Shown here: one piece after another, positions 1-5,310 of the stretch
How positions within the stretch are numbered: the stretch's first letter is position 1
Layout: every line of letters starts with the position of its first letter
NCBI GenBank assembly: GCA_002371315.1
Contig: DFHL01000076.1
Location: 7,904-13,213, forward strand
Direction of reading: 5' to 3'
Length of the DNA stretch: 5,310 nucleotides
DNA from: Bacteroidales bacterium UBA3724
Lineage (GTDB): Bacteria; Bacteroidota; Bacteroidia; Bacteroidales; P3
Program-made: the position numbers and the translations under genes
Notes under the pieces: model-generated
Database searches by the model: none
Told to the model about the DNA's origin: nothing
The model's input: the letters and a program-made list of their open reading frames with translations, nothing else

Positions 1-22
1 TACTGTACATATACTGTACATA
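1..22. repeat. 11-bp tandem duplication with TGTACA palindromes
   Basis: The unit TACTGTACATA occurs twice with no gap (1-11 and 12-22). Each copy contains the self-complementary hexamer TGTACA (4-9 and 15-20), spaced 11 bp apart, about one helical turn. This is the geometry of a paired operator site, but no gene is visible next to it and the array may continue to the left of the window. The duplication is seen directly; any regulatory role is speculation. Confidence 0.6.
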
Positions 23-190
23 TGACGGAGAATGTGGCTTGAATGGCTGGTTTTCAGCAGGTTGCGAGGTTTGCTGTTTCTTTGCGTTTCGCTGTGTGCC
101 GCTGTGTGTCACGGTGTGGCGGAACATCGGATGCTTATTTTTTTTGCTGGCGACACAATATTTTCGTTGGTGGGGTGTTATCAGTAGGAA
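23..190. other. Intergenic stretch without a supported gene
   Basis: I find no convincing gene here. A 68-codon open frame from an ATG at 39 has a Cys/Phe/Trp-rich translation unlike any family I know and runs into the repeat array, so I do not call it. Around 73-119 there is a weak 10-11 bp periodicity (GCTGTTT, GCGTTTC, GCTGTGTGCC, GCTGTGTGTC, ACGGTGTGGC), which may be a decayed tandem repeat. A run of eight T lies at 138-145. No terminator, tRNA or clear promoter was seen. Confidence 0.5.
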
Positions 191-460
191 GACAGTAATT
201 AAACAGCAATTTTTTTTAAAAAAAACAGGAATTATCAGGAATTGAACAGGAATTAACCAGAAATATTTTTTTAAAACAGCAATTGGCAGCAATTGAACAG
301 CAATTAACGGCAATTTTTTTGAACAGGAATTATCAGGAATTGAACAGGAATTAACCAGAAATAATTTTTTTAAACAGCAATTATCAGCAATTTAACAGCA
401 ATTATAAGCAATTTTTTAGAACGTGAATGTCCGAAAATATCCGTGAATGCCCAAAAATGT
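191..460. repeat. Array A: helically phased AATT-cored tandem repeat
   Basis: The array is built from 10-11 bp units with three core types. CAGGAATT-type cores begin at 226, 236, 247, 324, 334 and 345, each set closed by a degenerate CAGAAAT. CAGCAATT-type cores begin at 204, 277, 287, 298, 308, 375, 385, 396 and 406. CGTGAAT-type cores begin at 422, 432, 442 and 452. Cores are grouped in lines of four; the AATT-type lines end in a T-tract of about 6-8. A CAGG line plus a CAGC line makes a 98-bp higher-order unit, present twice (226-323 and 324-421) with 9 mismatches by my hand alignment. All units have one orientation. T8A8 at 210-225 is a perfect palindrome. There are no unique spacers, transposase or sustained coding frame. 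Within lines the AATT centres are 10-11 bp apart, which predicts curved DNA. Function is unknown. Confidence 0.9.
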
Positions 461-466
461 ATAGAA

Positions 467-493
467 AATTCGTTTAATTCGATTAATTCGCCG
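467..493. repeat. Three AATTCG repeats at 9-bp spacing, with a palindrome
   Basis: AATTCG occurs at 467-472, 476-481 and 485-490, exactly 9 bp apart, just upstream of the putative ychF promoter. The middle portion contains an interrupted palindrome, TTAAT, a TCG centre and ATTAA (474-486). The position and symmetry would suit a regulator-binding site. It could equally be another short tandem expansion, given how repetitive this spacer is. The repeat is seen directly; operator function is a guess. Confidence 0.45.
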
Positions 494-512
494 TTTATCT
501 TTTGACAGGAAT

Positions 513-520
513 TATATTTG
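513..520 (+). promoter_or_regulatory. Candidate Bacteroidota -7 promoter element for ychF
   Basis: TATATTTG at 513-520 matches the Bacteroidota -7 consensus TAnnTTTG exactly. It would place transcription start near 525-530 and leave a 5' leader of roughly 50-55 nt before the ychF ATG. The -33 TTTG element is not well matched: TTCG at 487-490 sits 22 bp upstream, slightly more than the usual 19-21 bp. The call therefore rests on the -7 match and its location. A weaker alternative is TTTG at 501-504 paired with a degenerate -7 near 527. Confidence 0.4.
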
Positions 521-581
521 ACCAATTACTTGTTTTGTATCGTTTACTAATTTAAAACATAATATATATCAAAAACAGAAT

Positions 582-1682
582 ATGTCTCTACAATGTGGTA
601 TAGTGGGTTTGCCGAATGTGGGCAAGTCGACGCTTTTCAACTGCCTGAGCAACGCCAAGGCGCAGGCGGCGAATTTTCCTTTTTGCACCATCGAGCCCAA
701 TGTGGGCGTGATAACGGTTCCGGACGAGCGTCTGGCGAAGTTGGTGGAGATTGAGAAGCCAGCCAGCGTGGTGCCGGCGACGGTGGAGATAGTGGACATT
801 GCGGGCCTGGTGAAGGGCGCGTCGAAGGGCGAGGGCCTGGGCAACAAGTTTCTGGGCGACATACGCACGACGGATGCCATCATCCACGTGCTGCGCTGCT
901 TTGACGACGACAATGTGACGCACGTGGACGGCTCGGTCGACCCGGTGCGCGACAAGATGACGATAGACCTCGAGCTGCAGTTCAAGGACCTGGAGACCAT
1001 CGAGAACCGCCTGGCCAAGGAGGAGAAGAAGGCCAAGACGGGCGGCGACGCGAAGGCCAAGAAGCTGGTGGAGGTGATGACCCTTTACAGGGAGGCCCTG
1101 CTGGCGGGCCGCAGCGCGCGGACGGTGCATCTGGACGAGGGGCAGCAGGAGGCTGCAAAGGAGCTGATGCTGCTGACGGCCAAGCCAATACTGTATGTGT
1201 GCAACGTGGACGAGGCGTCGGTGGTGAAGGGCAACCGTTATGTGGATATGGTGCGCGAGGCGGTGAAGGACGAGGATGCCGAGGTGCTGGTGATAGGCGC
1301 CGGCATCGAGGCCGACATCGCGGAGCTGGAGACCTACGAGGAGAAGCAGATGTTTCTGGAGGACCTGGGGCTGAAGGAGAGCGGCGTGAACCGCCTGATC
1401 AAGGCTGCCTACCGCCTGCTGAACCTGCAGACCTTCCTGACGGCGGGCCCGAAGGAGTGCCGTGCCTGGACGTTCCGCAAGGGGATGAAAGCCCCTCAGA
1501 CTGCGGGCATTATCCACAGTGACTTCGAGCGCGGCTTTATCCGTGCCGAGGTTATAAAGTATGACGACTATGTGGCGCTGGGCAGCGAGGCCAAGTGCCG
1601 CGAGGCGGGCAAAATAGCTGTCGAGGGCAAGGACTATGTGGTGCAGGACGGAGATATAATGCATTTCAGATTCAACGTTTGA
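582..1682 (+). CDS. ychF: Ribosome-binding ATPase YchF (Obg family, OLA1 homologue)
   Basis: This encodes a 366-residue cytosolic YchF, close to the usual ~363. The G domain has the P-loop GLPNVGKST (9-17), the switch I region FPFCTIEPN (32-40), G3 DIAGLVKGAS (72-81) and NVDE (208-211) in place of the NKxD guanine-specificity motif, the change linked to ATP preference in this family. His114, implicated in hydrolysis in E. coli YchF, and Cys35, a reported redox-sensitive residue, are at the same positions. A charged helical insertion spans about 130-200. The C-terminal TGS domain (about 283-366) ends in the family-typical DGDIMHFRFNV. YchF binds ribosomes and is tied to stress and translation control. 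The ATG at 582 yields the conserved MSLQCGIVGLPN start, preceded by A-rich sequence without a Shine-Dalgarno, as is common in Bacteroidota. Both flanking spacers carry matching repeat arrays, and no terminator hairpin follows the stop. Confidence 0.98.
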   Translation: MSLQCGIVGLPNVGKSTLFNCLSNAKAQAANFPFCTIEPNVGVITVPDERLAKLVEIEKPASVVPATVEIVDIAGLVKGASKGEGLGNKFLGDIRTTDAIIHVLRCFDDDNVTHVDGSVDPVRDKMTIDLELQFKDLETIENRLAKEEKKAKTGGDAKAKKLVEVMTLYREALLAGRSARTVHLDEGQQEAAKELMLLTAKPILYVCNVDEASVVKGNRYVDMVREAVKDEDAEVLVIGAGIEADIAELETYEEKQMFLEDLGLKESGVNRLIKAAYRLLNLQTFLTAGPKECRAWTFRKGMKAPQTAGIIHSDFERGFIRAEVIKYDDYVALGSEAKCREAGKIAVEGKDYVVQDGDIMHFRFNV

Positions 1683-1694
1683 GGGGGGCTTTAA

Positions 1695-1944
1695 AAACAG
1701 GAATTAAACAGGAGTTTTTTTTTAACAGGAATTATCAGGAATTGGACAGGAATTAACCGAAATTATTTTTTAAACAGCAATTATCAGCAATTGAACAGCA
1801 ATTAACGGCAATTTTTTTTGAACAGGAATTATCAGGAATTGGACAGGAATTAAACAGGAATTATTTTTTTAAACGTGAATGTCCGTGAATGCCCGTGAAT
1901 TATCGTAAATGTCTTTTTTAAACAGCAATTATCAGCAATTGAAC
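1695..1944. repeat. Array B: second AATT-cored array, downstream of ychF
   Basis: This is the same repeat system as array A, in the same orientation. CAGGAATT cores begin at 1698, 1726, 1736, 1747, 1823, 1833, 1844 and 1855. CAGCAATT/CGGCAATT cores begin at 1775, 1785, 1796, 1806, 1923 and 1933. A CGTGAAT line begins at 1874, 1884, 1894 and 1904. Lines are separated by T-tracts (about 1715-1723, 1765-1771, 1812-1819, 1864-1870, 1914-1919). Repeating from 1726 to 1823 gives a 97-bp super-period against 98 bp in array A, and many units are identical between the arrays. The last CAGCAATT core ends at 1940, about 20 bp before the next gene, so the array fills nearly the whole spacer and must contain or abut whatever promoter that gene has. 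No GC-rich terminator hairpin is seen. Confidence 0.9.
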
Positions 1945-1962
1945 TTACAATCTTAAATACTC

Positions 1963-4707
1963 TTGTTCTGGCGGTTTGTAAATAGAATGTTTTTGGGGGC
2001 GGTGATGGTGCTCGTCTTTGGCGGATGCTCGACGCAGAAGGCCAAATGGGCTAATATCACGTTCCACAACACGACGTGCCACTACAACACGTGGTGGAAC
2101 GGCAACGAGAGCTACAAGGAGGGCCTGAAGAAGCTGGGCAAGACCTTCAACGACGACTATACGCAGATTCTGCCTGTCTACCAGATTGGCAGCAAGGAGA
2201 AGGCTATGGGCATCTATCCGCAGATGGACAAGGCGATAGAGAAGGGCATCAAGGGCATCAAGAAGCATAGCATCTATGTGCAGGGCCGCGAGTATGTGAA
2301 GTATGTGAAGAACTGCTATCTGCTGACGGCCTACGCGACGTTCTACAAGCAGGACTATGCCGCCTGTGCCAACACCTGTAGGCTGATATTGTCGCAGTAC
2401 GGCGGCAGCAGCGAGGCCGACGAGGCGCGCATCCTGCTGGCGCGCTGCCTGACGCAGGAGAAGCAGTATGCCGACGCCGAGTCGGCGCTGGACCTGCTGG
2501 TCAACGAGCAGGCCAAGGACAACTTCGAGCCCAAGCTGGCCGACAAGCTCTATATGGCGATGATTGAGGCCGTGCTGCCGCAGGAGAAATACAAGAAGTC
2601 GGTGCAGTACATACGCCTGGCGCTGGACGAGACGACGGACCGCCGCACCAAGGCGCGCCTGTATTTCATTATGGCTCAGATATACCAGAAGCTGGAGAAG
2701 CGGCCCACGGCAACGAAATACTATGAGAAGGTGCTGAAGTGCAGGCCCGACTATGTGATGGAGTTCAACGCAAGAATCAACATAGCCTCGTGCGCCAACG
2801 AGGAGCACACCAACCTGGCCGAGGTGGAGAAAAGCCTCGACAGGATGCTGAAAGACAAGAAGAACGAGGAATTCAAGGACCAGATATACTATGCCAAGGG
2901 CGAGATGTATCTGGGTATGAAGGACGCCAAGAAGGCGTGCGACAACTTCAAGCAGTCGGTGAGCGTCGCTTCGGGCAACCCGTCGCAGAAGGCCAAGTCG
3001 GCCCTGCGCCTGGCCGACGTGCTGTATGAGCTCTATGAGAACTACGACGAGGCGCAGCTGTACTACGACACGGCGATGCACATCATCAAGGCCGGCTATC
3101 CGCACTATGACGAAATCCGCTCGCGCTACAACACCCTGACGGCGCTGGTCGAGAACACGCGCACCATCTACCGCAACGACAGCCTGCTGCTGTGGGCCGA
3201 TATGGACCCGCAGAAAAGGTCGAAGCTGATAGAGAAGAAAATCGCCGACCTGCGCCAGAGAGAGAAGGAAGAGGCCGAAAGGCAGATGATTGCCGAGCTG
3301 AACCAGGATGCCCTTGCGCAGCAGAACGTGCTGCAGGGCGACTGGTACTTCTACAACCACAACACCGTGAGCAAGGGCAAGCAGACCTTCCGCCAGCGCT
3401 GGGGCGTGAGGGCGCTGGACGACTATTGGTTCCTTGCCAACCGCAACAGTTTCGCTATGGGGTCGATGATTCCCGGTATGGAATCGGCCGACGACGAGCT
3501 GGCTGACGCCGACAGCACCGGCGCCGACAGCACGCGTGCCGTATCGCCGCGCGAAAACCCCGACGACCCCCACTATGCCGCCTACTACCTCAAGGACCTG
3601 CCCAAGACGCAGGGGCAGCGCGACACGATGCACCTCGAGATAGCCCGCTGCCTGCTGAACGCCGGATACATATACTATGACGGCATCGAGAACACGGAGA
3701 GCGCGCTGGAGTGCTATCTGCGTCTGGCCCAGGACTATCCCGGCTCGGACGAGATTGTGCAGGCCTTCTACCAGCTGTGGCGCATCTACAGCAAGCAGGG
3801 CAACACGCCGCAGGCCAACTACTACAAGGATATGGTCCTGATGGGCTTTCCCGACTGCGACTATGCCAATATGATCCGCGACGACCAGTACTACCTCGAA
3901 ATCATCAAGCGGTCGGAAGTGGCCCAGAACGAGTATGCCACGGTCTACAGCCTCTATCGCCGCCGCAAGTACCGCGACGTGGTGGCCCACGTGGACCAGG
4001 CCCTTACGCTCTACAGCGAGGAGCCGCTGATGGGCAAGTTCAAATACTGGAAAGGTCTGGCCCTGGCCCAGATGGGCGACACCAGCACGGCCACGGCCAC
4101 CTTCGAGGCCATCATTGCCGACTATGCCGACACCAGCCGCCTTGTGGAGCTGGCCAAGGAGCAGCTGGCCTATCTGCGGACGGGCTATTTCACCTCGTCG
4201 GCCGAGAACATTTCGGCCGATGACGAGGCCAAGGGGCGCAAGCGCTATGGCGAGAATGTGAGCGACGTGGCATCGGCGCAAAAAGGCCAGGGCGAGAGCG
4301 GCACCGGCAGCGAAGAGCAGCTGCCGCCCGAAAGCCTGATGTACCGCTACAAAGAGAATATGCAGCACTATGTGGCCGTGCTTATCGACGACCGCAAGAT
4401 TGTGGCCACGCAGCTGCAGTATGCCATCGCTGACTTCAATATGCAGAACTATTCGAACAGCGGCTACCGTGCCAGCCCGCTGCTGTTTACGGACACGGTG
4501 CAGATGCTTACGGTGCACCGATTCAAGAACGCCCAGGAGGCCGAGGACTACCGCACGCACCTGCTGCTCGACGGCGGTCCGCTGTCGAAATATGATCCGA
4601 AAGACTATCAGGTCTTCAGCATCTCGACGCAGAACTACAACACATTCTACAACCAGAAGAATATAGAAGCATACAGGAAATTCTACGAATACTACTATAA
4701 GAAGTGA
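1963..4707 (+). CDS. porW: PorW/SprE-family TPR lipoprotein (type IX secretion related)
   Basis: This is a 914-residue predicted lipoprotein. Residues 1-21 form a signal peptide with basic n-region (RFVNR), hydrophobic core and lipobox VFGG before Cys22. The following STQKAK lacks the acidic surface-export signature, suggesting a periplasm-facing anchor. The CSTQK start and the YNTWWNGNESYKEGLKKL and ILPVYQIG segments (41-75) match the PorW/SprE N-terminus as I recall it. TPR-like helical repeats span about 107-400 and 555-740, a charged coiled coil 415-450, the family-like WYFYN...GKQTFRQRWG block 461-481, acidic linkers about 505-535 and 745-790, and a C-terminal domain 793-914. Known PorW is required for type IX secretion and connects the PorKN ring with the Sov translocon; homologues also occur in Bacteroidales lacking that system, so the role here is uncertain. 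The start is probably TTG 1963: the in-frame TAA at 1954 precludes anything much longer, and ATG 1987 would remove the basic n-region. Confidence 0.8.
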   Translation: MFWRFVNRMFLGAVMVLVFGGCSTQKAKWANITFHNTTCHYNTWWNGNESYKEGLKKLGKTFNDDYTQILPVYQIGSKEKAMGIYPQMDKAIEKGIKGIKKHSIYVQGREYVKYVKNCYLLTAYATFYKQDYAACANTCRLILSQYGGSSEADEARILLARCLTQEKQYADAESALDLLVNEQAKDNFEPKLADKLYMAMIEAVLPQEKYKKSVQYIRLALDETTDRRTKARLYFIMAQIYQKLEKRPTATKYYEKVLKCRPDYVMEFNARINIASCANEEHTNLAEVEKSLDRMLKDKKNEEFKDQIYYAKGEMYLGMKDAKKACDNFKQSVSVASGNPSQKAKSALRLADVLYELYENYDEAQLYYDTAMHIIKAGYPHYDEIRSRYNTLTALVENTRTIYRNDSLLLWADMDPQKRSKLIEKKIADLRQREKEEAERQMIAELNQDALAQQNVLQGDWYFYNHNTVSKGKQTFRQRWGVRALDDYWFLANRNSFAMGSMIPGMESADDELADADSTGADSTRAVSPRENPDDPHYAAYYLKDLPKTQGQRDTMHLEIARCLLNAGYIYYDGIENTESALECYLRLAQDYPGSDEIVQAFYQLWRIYSKQGNTPQANYYKDMVLMGFPDCDYANMIRDDQYYLEIIKRSEVAQNEYATVYSLYRRRKYRDVVAHVDQALTLYSEEPLMGKFKYWKGLALAQMGDTSTATATFEAIIADYADTSRLVELAKEQLAYLRTGYFTSSAENISADDEAKGRKRYGENVSDVASAQKGQGESGTGSEEQLPPESLMYRYKENMQHYVAVLIDDRKIVATQLQYAIADFNMQNYSNSGYRASPLLFTDTVQMLTVHRFKNAQEAEDYRTHLLLDGGPLSKYDPKDYQVFSISTQNYNTFYNQKNIEAYRKFYEYYYKK

Positions 4708-4785
4708 ATAGGTGAATAGTGAATAGGTGAATAGTGAATAGTGAAATAGTGAATAGTGAAATAGTGACCAGTGAATAGTGACACG
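4704..4785. repeat. GTGAATA short tandem array overlapping the porW stop
   Basis: Eleven GTGA-type units of 7-8 bp begin at 4704, 4712, 4719, 4727, 4734, 4741, 4749, 4756, 4764, 4771 and 4778. Most are GTGAATA; variants are GTGAAATA, GTGACCA and GTGACACG. The TGA stop of the lipoprotein gene (4705-4707) lies inside the first unit. Because units are 7-8 bp long, TGA occurs in all three forward frames. The array forms the left arm of an inverted repeat with the TCAC array that follows. Confidence 0.9.
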
Positions 4786-4797
4786 AATGGGTTTGTA

Positions 4798-4857
4798 TCA
4801 CAGGTCACGTGTCACAGGTCACAATTCACAATTCACTAATCACAATTCACAATTCAC
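4798..4857. repeat. TCAC array, inverted partner of the GTGAATA array
   Basis: TCAC occurs nine times at exactly 7-bp spacing (4798, 4805, 4812, 4819, 4826, 4833, 4840, 4847, 4854), mostly as AATTCAC or AGGTCAC. It is complementary to the GTGA array. The closing stem is GTGACACG (4778-4785) with CGTGTCAC (4808-4815) around a 22-nt loop. Further GTGA/TCAC pairs (4771-4774 with 4819-4822, 4764-4767 with 4826-4829) are separated by symmetric 3x3 mismatches. An RNA hairpin or cruciform is plausible. It is not a standard intrinsic terminator because no U-tract follows. Confidence 0.85.
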
Positions 4858-4892
4858 AATAAATATCGAATAATTAATCAACATATAACAAA

Positions 4893-5279
4893 ATGGCTAA
4901 ATTTGCAGAAATGGAAACCACAATCAACACCATCGCCAAAGGCACCACCATCAAGGGAGCCATCAGCGCAGTAGGCGATTTTCGCCTTGACGGAACATTG
5001 GAAGGCAATATCACCCTCAACGGCAAACTCGTTGTCGGCGAATCGGGCTTCATCAAAGGCAATGTCGTCTGCCAGAACGCCAACATCATAGGCCGCGTGG
5101 ACGGCAACATATCGGTCAAGGAACTGCTGGCCCTGAACAGCACCGCCAACGTCAAGGGCGACATACTGATCAACCGCCTGAGCATTGAGCCCGGTGCCAC
5201 ATTCTCGGGCTCGTGCCGAATGCTGGACGAGGTGCGCAAGGAAAACGAGATTCGTGCCGCCGAAGAGGCTGAACAGTGA
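4893..5279 (+). CDS. Bactofilin family polymer-forming cytoskeletal protein
   Basis: This encodes a 128-residue bactofilin (DUF583), a typical compact length. These proteins self-assemble into nucleotide-independent filaments built from a right-handed beta-helix, usually at the cytoplasmic membrane, and help with cell shape, polarity or wall-enzyme placement. The sequence shows successive beta-helix turns marked by glycines: DGTLEGN (33-39), GESGFIKGN (49-57), GRVDGN (67-72), ANVKGD (85-90) and PGATFSG (100-106). A short polar N-terminal tail (1-14) precedes the core, and a charged tail (112-128) follows. There is no signal peptide or membrane helix. ATG 4893 is preceded by A-rich sequence (ATATAACAAA) and no Shine-Dalgarno. 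It lies 185 bp after the PorW-like gene in the same direction, behind an inverted repeat, so co-transcription is uncertain. No wall-peptidase gene, a common bactofilin partner, is visible, but the window ends just downstream. Confidence 0.95.
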   Translation: MAKFAEMETTINTIAKGTTIKGAISAVGDFRLDGTLEGNITLNGKLVVGESGFIKGNVVCQNANIIGRVDGNISVKELLALNSTANVKGDILINRLSIEPGATFSGSCRMLDEVRKENEIRAAEEAEQ

Positions 5280-5310
5280 GTGGTGGAAAGTGAATAGTGA
5301 ATGGTGAATA
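5276..5310. repeat. Start of a second GTGAATA array at the bactofilin stop
   Basis: Five units at exact 7-bp spacing run from 5276 to the window edge: GTGAGTG, GTGGAAA, GTGAATA, GTGAATG, GTGAATA. As in the array after the lipoprotein gene, the TGA stop (5277-5279) is the TGA of the first unit. The array is cut by the window end, so its length and any inverted partner cannot be judged. Confidence 0.75.

Noticed and set aside
39..245. 68-codon forward open frame
   Set aside because: The composition is odd, the last codons lie inside repeat array A, no homology is recognised and there is no convincing start context.
220..354. Repeat-encoded peptide in array A
   Set aside because: One frame is open for about 44 codons (220 to the TAA at 352-354) but has no start codon, and the line lengths break any coding periodicity.
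191..460. CRISPR array
   Set aside because: Units are 10-11 bp without unique spacers, lines are near-duplicates of each other, and no cas gene is in the window.
588..1664. 358-codon open frame antisense to ychF
   Set aside because: Same codon-bias shadow. It ends at the single CTA codon near the start of ychF, and the sense product is certain.
1683..1725. Intrinsic terminator after ychF
   Set aside because: There is a G-run (1682-1688) and a T-tract (1715-1723), but no GC-rich stem-loop directly before the T-tract.
191..1944. Insertion sequence or composite transposon around ychF
   Set aside because: The flanking arrays are direct repeats, not IS ends. There is no transposase, terminal inverted repeat or target duplication, and ychF is a conserved core gene.
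1945..4560. 871-codon open frame antisense to the porW gene
   Set aside because: It is codon-aligned with the sense gene, so it stays open simply because the sense gene avoids TTA, CTA and TCA codons. Its Leu/Val/His-rich translation resembles no family, whereas the sense strand encodes a recognisable lipoprotein.

Overview
The window looks like a chromosomal segment from a member of the Bacteroidota, most likely order Bacteroidales. The support is a YchF with the characteristic Bacteroidales N-terminus, a PorW/SprE-type TPR lipoprotein (a family essentially confined to this phylum), A-rich translation starts without a clear Shine-Dalgarno, and a TAnnTTTG-type promoter element. I cannot name a genus. 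The genes are GC-rich with strong avoidance of TTA, CTA and TCA codons, while the spacers between them are very AT-rich.

Layout: 1-581 has no supported gene. It holds an 11-bp tandem duplication at its left edge, an undistinguished stretch, a large AATT-cored repeat array (A, 191-460), three AATTCG repeats and a probable promoter for the next gene. ychF (582-1682, +) encodes the universally conserved Obg-family ATPase. The spacer 1683-1962 is almost completely filled by a second copy of the same kind of array (B, 1695-1944). A PorW/SprE-like lipoprotein gene follows (1963-4707, +), probably starting at TTG. The 185-bp spacer after it holds a different array: 11 GTGA-type units of 7-8 bp, then nine TCAC motifs at exactly 7-bp spacing, which together form a long interrupted inverted repeat. 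A bactofilin gene (4893-5279, +) is followed at the window edge by another 7-bp GTGAATA array.

Functionally, ychF is housekeeping and probably separately transcribed. The PorW-like lipoprotein and the bactofilin are both cell-envelope genes, co-oriented and perhaps loosely linked, but the intervening inverted repeat could interrupt transcription. No mobile element, CRISPR array, tRNA or rRNA was seen.

The unusual content is in the spacers. Arrays A and B are built from 10-11 bp units (CAGGAATT, CAGCAATT or CGTGAAT cores) arranged in lines of four, most lines ending in a T-tract; this phasing predicts intrinsically curved DNA. The 7-bp arrays after the lipoprotein and bactofilin genes begin in register with the TGA stop codons. 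What these repeats do, and whether they occur across the genome, cannot be decided from this window.
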